Positions 53,350 through 62,343 of a stretch of 64,000 bases of DNA are shown piece after piece. Source of the stretch: Sodaliphilus pleomorphus. Its GTDB lineage: Bacteria > Bacteroidota > Bacteroidia > Bacteroidales > Muribaculaceae. The notes under the pieces were generated by a model that made no database searches, was not told the DNA's origin, and saw only the letters and a program-made list of their open reading frames with translations. The stretch is taken from positions 1,176,501-1,240,500 of the forward strand of contig NZ_CP045696.1 of the NCBI RefSeq assembly GCF_009676955.1. The letters run 5' to 3'. The number at the start of each line of letters is the position of its first letter. The first letter of the stretch is position 1. The translations under genes and the position numbers were made by a program.

Positions 53350-54549
53350 TCAACCGTCGTATATGGCCTGCAGCTGTGCATAGTGGGCCTCGGGCGAGAA
53401 GCGCTCGATGGCCCGGTGCTTGATGGCATCGTGGTCCCAGCCGGTGTTCCAAGCCTGGCGCATGGCATCGCACAAGGCCTTGGCATCGCCACAAGGATAG
53501 GTGAGCCCGCACCCGTCGACGATGAGCTCGGGTATGCCGCCTATGTGCGAGCCCACCACTGGGGTACCCGAGCACAGCGACTCGATGACGCTGAGCGGGT
53601 TGTTTTCGTACCACTCGCTGGGCACGACCGAGAAGCGCGCCCTGCCCAGCAGGTCGCTCACGCCCTGGGCATCGAGCTGACCCAGGAAGTGAATGTTGGG
53701 GAACGACGAGAAATCGTGCCGCAGCTCGTCGATGAGCGGGCCCGAGCCGCCCACACGCACCTCGCGCCGCATCAAGGCAGCAGCCTGTAGCAGTGTCGAC
53801 ACGCCCTTCTCGGCCGAGAGGCGCCCCACATAGCAGTAGAAGTCGTCGCGCGGCTGCTCGTGCTGCGCCTTAAACTTCTCGAGCTTCAGTGGGTCGACAA
53901 AGTTGCACAGCACCTTGAGCTTGCCACTGTCGAAGCCGCCCTGCTCCATCTTGCGGGCCATGAACTGGCTGGGGCATATCCAGGCATCGACACACTTCTC
54001 GAGCACTGCGCGGCTCCAGCGCTTGGCCTCGGCCCAGGCCACGACGCTGGCTGCCATCGAGCGTTTCATGCACCGGTGCTCCACCACCGGGTGCTTGTTG
54101 CTCCCGAAGCACTGCTCGCAGGGCTTGCCCTCGCGCAGGCAGGTGTAGGCCGGGCACAGCAGCTTGTAGTCGTGCAGGGTCCACACCACCTTGATGCCAC
54201 GGTTGTGGGCCATCTGGGCCACTACGGGCGACAGGTAGCTGTGCACGTTGTGCAGGTGCACCACATCGGGCTTGAAATCGTCGAGCACGCGGGCTATCGA
54301 GCGCTTGATGTCGCCCAGGCCCATAATGCGCTTCAGGGCTTTGAACTTGGCGCCAAGGCCGCCATCGAGGCTAATCTGGCTGGCAAAGTAGCGGGAAAAC
54401 TGCGACTCAACGTTGTGGGGATACTGCATGGCATACACACCCACATCGACGCCGTGGGCGCGCAGCAACCGCTCGGTGTTGAGTGTGACCACACAATCGC
54501 CGCCACGGGGATAGTAGAACTTGTTGACGAGTAAAACACGTTGAGCCAT
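53350..54549 (-). CDS. GT4 family glycosyltransferase
   Basis: This 399-residue GT-B enzyme begins VLLVNKFYYPRGGDCVVTLN, the glycine-rich loop of GT4 enzymes. It contains DVVHLHNVHSYLSP, a Cys-rich segment (CPAYTCLREGKPCEQCFGSN) seen in a subgroup of GT4 proteins, and the C-terminal donor site YCYVGRLSAEKGVSTLLQA. PSEWYENNPLSVIESLCSGTP follows with the EX7E motif. It is the last gene of the minus-strand exopolysaccharide operon. Donor and acceptor sugars cannot be deduced. Confidence 0.9.
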   Translation of the reverse strand: MAQRVLLVNKFYYPRGGDCVVTLNTERLLRAHGVDVGVYAMQYPHNVESQFSRYFASQISLDGGLGAKFKALKRIMGLGDIKRSIARVLDDFKPDVVHLHNVHSYLSPVVAQMAHNRGIKVVWTLHDYKLLCPAYTCLREGKPCEQCFGSNKHPVVEHRCMKRSMAASVVAWAEAKRWSRAVLEKCVDAWICPSQFMARKMEQGGFDSGKLKVLCNFVDPLKLEKFKAQHEQPRDDFYCYVGRLSAEKGVSTLLQAAALMRREVRVGGSGPLIDELRHDFSSFPNIHFLGQLDAQGVSDLLGRARFSVVPSEWYENNPLSVIESLCSGTPVVGSHIGGIPELIVDGCGLTYPCGDAKALCDAMRQAWNTGWDHDAIKHRAIERFSPEAHYAQLQAIYDG

Positions 54550-54617
54550 AGTCGGGAAATCTTAAGCGTTCTAATATTAACGCAACCAAGGTGGATTTAT
54601 TATGCAACAGTGCACTT

Positions 54618-56306
54618 TCAACGATAGACGTTGCCGGCCACGCTGCGCGAGCGCACGTTGGTGATGGGCTGGAGCAGGGTGCGCTCTCCGTCGACCCCCG
54701 TAAACACATTGTTGCGCACTTGCAGCTTGTTGAAGCGGCGGGCAGCCTTGTCGTTGTTGTCCCAGTGGGTCATGAGCTGGCCGTTGCCCGGCGTGTTGAC
54801 CATGTTGCCGTCGAAGACCAGCGAGCCCTGCTGGGCAAACTCCTGCAGGAAGAAGTTGCTGGTGGTGCTGTTGAAGGTGTTGCCCACAAAGTTGAGGTCG
54901 ACCGTCTTTACATTGCGGCAATAGATGCGCGTGTCGCCCGTGAAGACGTTGCTGTCGGCATTGATGGTCACCTTGCCGTCGATGCCGTCGCCATAGTCGA
55001 TCGAGGCCAGCATGCCCAGGCCCGAGAAAGAGTTGCCAGTCATGTTGACGGTGCCGCCTGCGTTGTCAAAGCTCAGGAGCCGGCACCCCAGGCGCTGTGT
55101 AGTGAGGCTGCTGGTCGCCACATTGTCGGTGAGCGAGCTCTTGCCCAGGTCGACGATGGCGCCGCCATGCACCATGAGGTGGCAGTAGCCCGAGGCGCCC
55201 CAGGGGGCCACAAAGGCCGCATTGTTGACGGTCGTGTTGCCGCTGAACGTGATGGGAATGCGTGCCGCGTTGAGGTCGGTGACCTCGTAGTCGCAATGCC
55301 TAATCTTCTGGTCGCTTGCTACAGGGCTGTTTTCGATATAGTTGTTGGCAATCACCACATTGTCGTGGGTGTCGCGCTCGCTGAAGGTGATGCCCATGAT
55401 GGTGTGGCACAAGCCTTGCATGTAGAAGCGGTTGCCCGAGATGTCGACGTTGCTGCTCGCGCAGCCAACGGTGGCCGGGGTCGAGGTACCGACGTAATAG
55501 GTAAAAAACACGCCATTTACCAAGTCGGCAGGGCCATTGCCGCGGTTCACATAGTAGAAATCGTTGTCGGCCACCTTTATGTTGTAGCGCTTGATGTCGC
55601 CCGGCACAGGGGCATCGGCGCCGAAGAAGGCCACGCACTCGTCGTTGCCATACTTGTAAAACGTGTTGGCGCTGATGTCGATGTCGTGCATCTGACCGCG
55701 CAGCCACAGCACGCCGCCCGTAGTGCAATTGTTGTAGTTGGTGAGCGTGCAGTTGCGCACGGTCACATTGGAGCAGGCGCGCAGGTCAACGTTGGTGCAC
55801 ACGGCGTTGCGCAACGTGCAGTTGAAGCGCTCGATGCTCACTGGGGCGCAGTTGCACAGCTTGAAGGCATACTTCTCGGCGCCATTCCACCATATTCCGT
55901 TGTGGTCCTTGAGCTTGACCGAGAGGTCGTGTATCGACACAGCCAGGGGCTGGCTCGTGCTGGCGCTCACCTTAAAAAAGGTATCGTCGAAGAAAGCCTT
56001 GAAGCCGGCCCTGTCGGTGCCGTTGTCGAGCACGACGGTGGTTTTCTTCACGCCCAGCCCCTTGATTTCGACATTGCAGGCAAACTCAACCGTGCCCTCG
56101 ATGGTAAACGTGCCGGCCCGGTCGAAGTAGAGCACCAGGTGGTCGGCAGGGCCGAGGTGGGCAGCACGCTCGCGCAGGGCCGCCGTGAGGTTGCCTTGCA
56201 ACTGGCTCACTCGCAGGGTCACGGTGCTTGCCGCAACCTGGCTCGGGAGCAACAACAACGATACGGCCACACACATGACCGACAATAGCATTATCGCCTT
56301 TTTCAT
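54618..56306 (-). CDS. Secreted right-handed parallel beta-helix protein
   Basis: This 562-residue protein has a signal peptide (MKKAIMLLSVMCVAVSLLLL, cleavage near VAAS) and many NxVxIxxNxFxx-type coils, e.g. NVTVRNCTLTNYNNC, DIDISANTFYKYGND and NVDISGNRFYMQG. This is the pectate-lyase-like/PbH1 fold used by polysaccharide lyases, epimerases and deacetylases. No catalytic signature is recognised. Located between a Wzy-like gene and a GT4 gene in the exopolysaccharide operon, it may trim or bind the exported polymer. Confidence 0.8.
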   Translation of the reverse strand: MKKAIMLLSVMCVAVSLLLLPSQVAASTVTLRVSQLQGNLTAALRERAAHLGPADHLVLYFDRAGTFTIEGTVEFACNVEIKGLGVKKTTVVLDNGTDRAGFKAFFDDTFFKVSASTSQPLAVSIHDLSVKLKDHNGIWWNGAEKYAFKLCNCAPVSIERFNCTLRNAVCTNVDLRACSNVTVRNCTLTNYNNCTTGGVLWLRGQMHDIDISANTFYKYGNDECVAFFGADAPVPGDIKRYNIKVADNDFYYVNRGNGPADLVNGVFFTYYVGTSTPATVGCASSNVDISGNRFYMQGLCHTIMGITFSERDTHDNVVIANNYIENSPVASDQKIRHCDYEVTDLNAARIPITFSGNTTVNNAAFVAPWGASGYCHLMVHGGAIVDLGKSSLTDNVATSSLTTQRLGCRLLSFDNAGGTVNMTGNSFSGLGMLASIDYGDGIDGKVTINADSNVFTGDTRIYCRNVKTVDLNFVGNTFNSTTSNFFLQEFAQQGSLVFDGNMVNTPGNGQLMTHWDNNDKAARRFNKLQVRNNVFTGVDGERTLLQPITNVRSRSVAGNVYR

Positions 56307-56307
56307 A

Positions 56308-57621
56308 TTATGCTGGTTTTAAAACAGGAGTCGATTGCGACGCGGCGGCAGGCTCGGTCTTGAGCCACGACGTGGCAAGTATCGAGGCAAAGAAGAAGCT
56401 GAACTCGGGGCCACGGAACGCCTCGTTGTAGACAAGCACAATGAGCACGACAAGCACAAAAAAGAGCTGCAGGTTCTTGTTGCGACGGCCGTAGCCCACG
56501 GGATGCTCGGTAAACATGACCCAGAAGTTGAACACCATCCACAGCAGGCCCAGCACGCCCAGCTGGATGTAGACGTGCAAAGCATAGGGCATGGTGCCGA
56601 AGAAGAGCCAGTCGTACTCATCGGCAAGCGACGAGCGCTCCATGTGGCTGCCGCCCTTGAACTGACCCACGCCGAAGCCCGTGAGCACATGGCCCGGATG
56701 CTCGGCATCGAGCTGCTGCATGAGCACAAACTTGAGGTAACGCGGCAAGTCGGTGGCCGAGTTCTCTTCAAGGTTGTACTGGGCGTCGCCCTCGGGGTCC
56801 TCTATATCGCCTATGAGATACTCGGTCAGGTACTCCTTCGACAAGAAATCATTTTTTCCGCTCTCCTGCGAGGAGTATACAATATCGCCCAATAGAAACA
56901 CAACGGCCACAATGGGCACCGAGATGACGATGCGCATAAACATCTTGCGGTCGATGGGCATCAAGAGGAAGAAGTACAAAGGGAGCAACAAAAAGCTCAC
57001 CTTGGTCTCGTTGAGAAACGTGGGATACAACAAGAAGATGAGCGACTTGTTGGCCCACAAGCTGTTGAAGAAATCATTACGGTCTACACGCTTCTGCATC
57101 AAGTAGAACGATACGGCATAGATCGAAAGCGACACCACTCCCGAGTAGTTTTGGCCAAACGAGCCTCCACCCTGGTCGCCTGCGCCATACTTGAAAAACT
57201 GAAAAGTGATGCACAAGGCCTGTATCACAAGGAAGATGTACAGGTTCTTGTCGAATGCACGCACAAAGCGTGCACGCCGCTCCTCGGTATTGTTGAAATA
57301 GCGAATGATGGGAAAGAAATAGGCAATGCCCACAAACTCGCGGTAGCCGTTGATGTAGAACAGCAGCGAGTAGCCGTTGAGTATCACGGTCACCAGCAGC
57401 GAGAGCAGCGTGAAGATGCCTATCGAGACCATCGCCCACCGCGACTCGCGCATCGTGAGCAGGCCCAGCCCCACAATCGTGAAGTCGAGCAGGAAGAACA
57501 GCGGCGACCGCAGACTGGAGATGAAGGGCAGAATCTCGTCGTTGACAAAGCCGAAGGTGGCAATCACCCAAAACACGGTGAACAGCACCCGCTGATATAT
57601 GCCAGCCTTGTCATTGCTCAT
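56308..57621 (-). CDS. O-antigen ligase/polymerase-like membrane protein (Wzy-like)
   Basis: This 437-residue polytopic protein has about eleven predicted helices and a large periplasmic loop in the last third (about residues 240-360) with the GFGVGQFKGGSHMERSSLAD segment. That loop resembles the HGxxxN/GxG region of O-antigen polymerases. It is expected to polymerise repeat units on undecaprenyl diphosphate in the periplasm. Its start is 34 bp downstream of the Wzc-like gene stop. Sequence of this family is poorly conserved, so the role is inferred from topology and context. Confidence 0.75.
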   Translation of the reverse strand: MSNDKAGIYQRVLFTVFWVIATFGFVNDEILPFISSLRSPLFFLLDFTIVGLGLLTMRESRWAMVSIGIFTLLSLLVTVILNGYSLLFYINGYREFVGIAYFFPIIRYFNNTEERRARFVRAFDKNLYIFLVIQALCITFQFFKYGAGDQGGGSFGQNYSGVVSLSIYAVSFYLMQKRVDRNDFFNSLWANKSLIFLLYPTFLNETKVSFLLLPLYFFLLMPIDRKMFMRIVISVPIVAVVFLLGDIVYSSQESGKNDFLSKEYLTEYLIGDIEDPEGDAQYNLEENSATDLPRYLKFVLMQQLDAEHPGHVLTGFGVGQFKGGSHMERSSLADEYDWLFFGTMPYALHVYIQLGVLGLLWMVFNFWVMFTEHPVGYGRRNKNLQLFFVLVVLIVLVYNEAFRGPEFSFFFASILATSWLKTEPAAASQSTPVLKPA

Positions 57622-57655
57622 TGCAGTCCCCCTCTCGCTACTAAGCTACTCAGCA

Positions 57656-60007
57656 TCACTTGTCGTCGTCGTTTTTCCCGTAGCCGTAGCCGTAGCTGTT
57701 GTCCTGGCTGGGCTTGGTGTCGTTGACGATAGCGCCCACGTTGGCCAGGCGCTTGGTGGCCACGAGACGGTTCATGAGCTTCACCATGCTGCGCTTGGTG
57801 TAGTTGGCCCGGGTCACATACACCGTGGCGTCGGCCATGCCGGCCACCGAGAAGGTGTCGCTCACCTGTGCCACAGGAGCCGAGTCGATAATCACATAGT
57901 CGTAGCGCTCGCGCAGCTCGGCAATGAGCTTGCCGGTGCGATCGCCCAGCAGCAGCTCGGAGGGATTGGGAGGCACTGCACCGGCCACAATCACATCGAG
58001 GCTCTCGTTGCCTGGCATGTGCTGCACAATCTCGTCGAGCCTCATGTCGCTCTTGGCCAGGTAGCTCGTGATCCCTGGCAGGGGCTTGAGGTGCAACATG
58101 TCGGCCAGCTTGGGCGAGCGTATGTCCATGCCCACGAGCACCACCTTTTTCCCCTCGAGCAGGGCAAAAGAGGCGGCAAGGTTGGAGCTCACAAACGACT
58201 TGCCCTCGCCGCTTGTGCTCGAGGTCACGAGCACGACCTTGGCCTCGGGACCGGTGAGCATAAACTGCACGTTGTTGCGCAGGTAGCGGAAGAGCTCGAC
58301 GATAGCCGAGGTCTTGCCCTGACGCACCACCAGGGCCTCCTTGTGGCGGTTGTGGTGCACATGCCCGATGACCGGCACTGCGCTTATTTCTTCTAAGTCG
58401 TCTTGCGAGCTGAACTTGGTGTTGAGCATGTGCAGCAGGTAGATGATAGTGACTGGAATGAAGACAGCCATGCACAAGGCCAGGAAGAGCACCATGGGCA
58501 CCTTGGGCTTCACGGGCTTGGACGAGGCATAGGCCTTGTCGACGATTTTGGCCTTGGGCGTGGTCGAGGCCAGCTTCAGGGCGTTCTCCTCGCGTTTCTG
58601 CAGCAGGTAGGTGTAGAGCTCGTTCTGGATGCCTTGCTGGCGATACAGGGCACGGGTCTCACGCTCGGTGGTGGGCACCTGGCTTATCTTGTCGCTGGCA
58701 GCGGCTTCCTGGCTCTCGGCTTGAGCGAGGCGTATGTTGAGCGCCTGCATGCTCGATTTCACGCCGCGCAGCACATTGGCGCGGGTCACTGCGAGTTGCT
58801 TGTCGATGTTGTGCATCACCGCGTTGTCGTCTTTGGCCGACTCGGCCAGGCGCATGCGCTCGGTCACGAGTCGGTTGTAGGCCGCCACCGAGCCCGATGC
58901 TGCCGTCGAGTCGGCCTCAAAGGGGATGAGGTTGTATTTGTTGGCCGGGTTGGCGATGAAGTCGCGTATCATGCTCATGATGCGGTATTGCGTCTGCAGG
59001 GCCACGATAGCGTTTTCACTGGCCGTCTGCTTGCCTATCACAGCCTTGCCCTGTATCTCGGGGTCGACCATGTTGTGGGCCTTCTTGTAGGCTTCAATCT
59101 CCGACTCGCTCCCTATCAGGTCTTTATAGATGAGATTGATGCGGTCGTCGATAAACTTGCCCGTGGCGATAGCCTGGGTATCCTTGTCCTTGAGCCCCTT
59201 CTCATTGTAGAGGCGCATGAGGGTGTTGAGGATATCGCGCCCGCGCTGCACATTGCTGTCGGTGATACCCAGCGAGATGCCGTCCGACTTCTTGGCATAA
59301 AGCTGCACATCCACATCGGCCATGTAATCCTCGGCCTTGGAAACGTAGCCTTTCACGCTGGCAGTGATATTGTAGGCCTTGCCGGGCACGTAGAAGTTGC
59401 TCTTCTGCACCGAGAAGATGCCATAGGGCGTCTTCACGCTCACAGGCAGCTGCACGCCCTTGAGATGTACCAGTGTGTTGAAGAAGCTCTTCTTGACCTT
59501 GATATCGGCCCTGCCCATCTTGTCGCACTTGATTTTAAACACCATCGCCGTGCTCAGGGTGTCGTAGAGCTCCTTGGGGGCCTCGACCACGATGGGCGAG
59601 TTGCGATAGTGCTGCTCGTGCTTCATGAAGCCGTGCTTCTCGCTGTAGTTCACGTTCAGGCCCAGTTCCTCGACCATCTGCTGCACGAGGCTCTCCGAGC
59701 CCATGACGATGATCTCGTCTTGCACGTTGGCGCTCACGCCGCCCATGATGCTCGAGATGTCGAAGCCGCCCGATGCCTTCTTGGCCGCCGAGCTGCCGTC
59801 GTCGTCGCCCACAAGCACCGAGGCACGTATGAGAAAGACCGGGGGAGTGACGTTCAGGTAGAAGAATGCGATGCCGAAGCAGGCCGCAAACGAGAGCACA
59901 AAAAGCCACCAGTAGTGCAGCAGCTTGCGCAAGAGCTTGCCCGCATCGAAACTTGATGCCGCTGCCTGAGCCGGCTCGGGAGCGGTATTGGGTGATGAGT
60001 TGTCCAT
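57656..60007 (-). CDS. Polysaccharide co-polymerase with bacterial tyrosine kinase domain (Wzc-like)
   Basis: This 783-residue inner-membrane protein has a first transmembrane helix (about residues 30-50, HYWWLFVLSFAACFGIAFFY), a long periplasmic coiled-coil Wzz domain, and a second helix (about 505-525). The cytoplasmic BY-kinase has Walker A TSSTSGEGKS (about 595-604), Walker A' VVLVGMDIRSP and Walker B YVIIDSAP (about 710). A short C-terminal tyrosine cluster (YGYGYG) precedes an acidic end. It should control chain length and, through autophosphorylation, export with the Wza-like protein encoded just upstream. Confidence 0.93.
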   Translation of the reverse strand: MDNSSPNTAPEPAQAAASSFDAGKLLRKLLHYWWLFVLSFAACFGIAFFYLNVTPPVFLIRASVLVGDDDGSSAAKKASGGFDISSIMGGVSANVQDEIIVMGSESLVQQMVEELGLNVNYSEKHGFMKHEQHYRNSPIVVEAPKELYDTLSTAMVFKIKCDKMGRADIKVKKSFFNTLVHLKGVQLPVSVKTPYGIFSVQKSNFYVPGKAYNITASVKGYVSKAEDYMADVDVQLYAKKSDGISLGITDSNVQRGRDILNTLMRLYNEKGLKDKDTQAIATGKFIDDRINLIYKDLIGSESEIEAYKKAHNMVDPEIQGKAVIGKQTASENAIVALQTQYRIMSMIRDFIANPANKYNLIPFEADSTAASGSVAAYNRLVTERMRLAESAKDDNAVMHNIDKQLAVTRANVLRGVKSSMQALNIRLAQAESQEAAASDKISQVPTTERETRALYRQQGIQNELYTYLLQKREENALKLASTTPKAKIVDKAYASSKPVKPKVPMVLFLALCMAVFIPVTIIYLLHMLNTKFSSQDDLEEISAVPVIGHVHHNRHKEALVVRQGKTSAIVELFRYLRNNVQFMLTGPEAKVVLVTSSTSGEGKSFVSSNLAASFALLEGKKVVLVGMDIRSPKLADMLHLKPLPGITSYLAKSDMRLDEIVQHMPGNESLDVIVAGAVPPNPSELLLGDRTGKLIAELRERYDYVIIDSAPVAQVSDTFSVAGMADATVYVTRANYTKRSMVKLMNRLVATKRLANVGAIVNDTKPSQDNSYGYGYGKNDDDK

Positions 60008-60027
60008 ATATCTATATGAGTAGTATT

Positions 60028-60837
60028 TTACTTGACTGTGAGAGCAATCACCAGCGAGGCGATCACACTTGCCATGCTCACGATGGTCGACACCATCGTG
60101 AGCTTGTAGGCGTTGAACTGGTTGTACTTGGAGTTGTCGACTTTAATCTTGTTGGGCTCTACATAGACCACATCGTCCTGCTGCATGTAGAAATAGGGCG
60201 ATGAGAAGATGCTGCTGTCTTGCAGATTGAGGCGTTGATAGGTGCGCTTGCCGTCGACGGTGCGTATCACCAGCACATTGTCGCGGCGGGCATACTGCGT
60301 GAGGTCGCCAGCCAGGGTCAAGACCTCGAGCAGGGTGATTTTCTCCTTGCCGATATACACACGGCGCGGGGCGTTGACCTCGCCCATCACATTCACACCA
60401 TAGCCTGTGAGCTGCACGCGCACGTAGGGGTCTTTCACCTTCTCGGCCACTTTGTCCTTTATCAGCTTCTCGACCTGGGAGGTGGTCATGTCCTTGACGT
60501 GCAGCACGCCCAGCACAGGAAAGTTGATGTTGCCCTCATGGTCGACCACATAGGTGAGCAAGCGGCCGTTGCCCTGGGTCTCGGTAGTGCCGCGGGTAGC
60601 AGGATTGGCGTTGGGTACATTGAACATTGCCGTGGCCTCGGGCACTGCCGAGGTGACACTGATGATGAGCTCATCGTCGGGCTCAATGTGTATCGAGTAG
60701 TCGCTCTTGTCGTCGGCGAGCGTGCCCTCCTGTCCCAAATTGGGGAAATAGCTAAGCGATGGTTCGGCCTGCTTGCTTGTAGAGCAGCCGCACAGGGCGA
60801 GCAGGGCGAGCAGGGCGATAAGTATTTTCTCAGTCAT
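60028..60837 (-). CDS. Polysaccharide export outer-membrane lipoprotein (Wza-like)
   Basis: This 269-residue protein has a lipoprotein signal (MTEKILIALLALLALCGC). A polysaccharide-export (poly_export) domain covers residues ~45-140 (YSIHIEPDDELIISVTSAVP ... YVVDHEGNINFPVLG), then an SLBB domain (GYGVNVMGEVNAPRRVYIGK) and a C-terminal hydrophobic segment. The start at 60837 fits the signal peptide; an ATG seven codons earlier (60858) adds an unlikely extension. It leads the operon wza-wzc-wzy-betahelix-GT4, with a promoter at 60967-60997. Confidence 0.92.
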   Translation of the reverse strand: MTEKILIALLALLALCGCSTSKQAEPSLSYFPNLGQEGTLADDKSDYSIHIEPDDELIISVTSAVPEATAMFNVPNANPATRGTTETQGNGRLLTYVVDHEGNINFPVLGVLHVKDMTTSQVEKLIKDKVAEKVKDPYVRVQLTGYGVNVMGEVNAPRRVYIGKEKITLLEVLTLAGDLTQYARRDNVLVIRTVDGKRTYQRLNLQDSSIFSSPYFYMQQDDVVYVEPNKIKVDNSKYNQFNAYKLTMVSTIVSMASVIASLVIALTVK

Positions 60838-60966
60838 GACGAAGTGTTGATTATGCATTGGGTGATTACAATTGCTATTTCATATTAACGCCGACCAAGT
60901 GCCAATTATTGTGACTCGCCACTGGAATTGCAAGCACACAAGCCCACAAACAGCGCTAATGCCCTG

Positions 60967-60997
60967 CAAAGGTATTGCAAAAAAGGGAAAGCGCAAA
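60967..60997 (-). promoter_or_regulatory. Promoter of the minus-strand exopolysaccharide operon
   Basis: On the minus strand TTTG (60997-60994), a 19-bp spacer and TACCTTTG (60974-60967), about 130 bp before the Wza-like start. The 60838-61158 gap otherwise holds only the divergent promoter at 61097-61128. Confidence 0.65.
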
Positions 60998-61072
60998 ATC
61001 CAAGCACACCCAACTGCCGCAGCCACTGTGCACGCACTTACATGGCAATTTGCGCGGCGTGAAGCATGTGCG

Positions 61073-61128
61073 AAATCAAAAACAAGTTCCCCCGATTTTG
61101 CATTTCGCTCGACTTGCAGTAATTTTGC
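61073..61128 (+). repeat. Dispersed copy of the miaB-array promoter repeat
   Basis: Read on the minus strand, this segment matches repeat unit 5 (10239-10295) almost base for base through ACTGCAAGTCGAGCGAAATG and the GGGGGAAC variant. It is inverted relative to the array, so its promoter points rightward at the GT2 gene. Confidence 0.85.
61097..61128 (+). promoter_or_regulatory. Promoter of the GT2-acyltransferase pair
   Basis: TTTG at 61097-61100, a 19-bp spacer identical to that in the miaB array, and TAATTTTG at 61120-61127 followed by C; gene start at 61159. Confidence 0.72.
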
Positions 61129-61158
61129 ACACACAAAAATCATCAACTATCGCGACAC

Positions 61159-62343
61159 ATGTATTTTTCGTTAGCAATTCCCCTCTACATATATATACTT
61201 CTGGCAGGCGCACTGCTGCTCACTGTGGCAACCGGGCTGTGGCAGTGGCTGCAGGCGCGGCGGCTGGCACGCTTTGTGCAGCGCGACGAGCCGGCTCGCG
61301 ACTATCTCGACGAGGAGCAGCTGCCCAGCATCTCGGTCGTGGTCTATGCCCACAACGATGCTGCCAGCCTCGAGCAGCTGCTGCCGCTCATGCTCGAGCA
61401 GGACTACGAGCGATATGAAGTGATCGTGGTCGACGACGGGTCCTACGACGACAGCCGCGACGTGGTGAGCGAGATGATGCAGTCCTACGGCAACCTGCGC
61501 TTGTCGTTTTCGCCCGACGACACCCGCTCGCTATCGCGCAAGAAGTTGAGCTTGATGATAGGCATCAAGGCTGCCAAGGGCGACATCATTGTCACCACCA
61601 ATGCCAACTGCCGCGTGATGAGCAACCAGTGGCTGCGGCTGCTGGCACGCAACTTTGTGGCCGGCATCGACGTGGTGCTGGGCTACTCGCACTATCACTA
61701 CAGCCGCGACAAGAAGCCCGGGCGCTACTATCGCATCTACGACACAGCGGTCACTGCCAGGCAATGGGTGCTGAGTGCCGTCGATGGCGTGCCCTACCGC
61801 GGCGTGAGCGACAACCTGGCCTACCGCCGCCAGGTGTTTTTTGACAACGCCGGTTTCTCGGGAAGTATCGACCTGCGCTGGGGCGACGACGACGTGTATG
61901 TGAGCCAGATTGCCAACGGCGGCAACACGCGCCTCGAGCTGAGTCCCGGCAGCCAGGTGCAATCCTACTACGACGATGTGGCCCGCGCCCACAACCGCCT
62001 CAAGCTGAGGCGCGACTTCACCTCGAAGCTGGTGGCCACCAGGGCGCCGTTTATCGCACAGGGCTTTTTCTCCACGCTCAACTATGCACGTCTGGCATGC
62101 CTTGTGGCGGCCGTAGCACTCGACTGGGATAACGCCGTTGTGGTGATCCTGGCTGCAGTGCTGGCCGTGGCCTCGTGGGCGATTGCCATCGTCGCCTTCG
62201 ACAAGAGTGCCCGACCGCTGCAGGTGCCCAAGCTGGCCATGTGCGTGCCGCTCTTTGCCGCTTGGAGGCCCGTGGTGAACATGGTCTACCGCCTGCGCGG
62301 CATCAAAACCAAGCAAAACAACTACACCTCGATCTATGACTGA
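61159..62343 (+). CDS. Membrane-anchored GT2 glycosyltransferase
   Basis: This 394-residue protein has an N-terminal helix (residues 4-28). The GT-A domain shows ISVVVYAHNDAASLEQLLPL, the VIVVDDGSYDDS motif near residue 92, the metal-binding TTNANCRVM and the GDDDVYVSQI region. Two C-terminal helices lie near residues 305-340. It resembles membrane GT2 enzymes of surface polysaccharide loci. Its stop lies inside the start of the acyltransferase gene (8-bp overlap). Driven by the repeat-borne promoter. Confidence 0.88.
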   Translation: MYFSLAIPLYIYILLAGALLLTVATGLWQWLQARRLARFVQRDEPARDYLDEEQLPSISVVVYAHNDAASLEQLLPLMLEQDYERYEVIVVDDGSYDDSRDVVSEMMQSYGNLRLSFSPDDTRSLSRKKLSLMIGIKAAKGDIIVTTNANCRVMSNQWLRLLARNFVAGIDVVLGYSHYHYSRDKKPGRYYRIYDTAVTARQWVLSAVDGVPYRGVSDNLAYRRQVFFDNAGFSGSIDLRWGDDDVYVSQIANGGNTRLELSPGSQVQSYYDDVARAHNRLKLRRDFTSKLVATRAPFIAQGFFSTLNYARLACLVAAVALDWDNAVVVILAAVLAVASWAIAIVAFDKSARPLQVPKLAMCVPLFAAWRPVVNMVYRLRGIKTKQNNYTSIYD

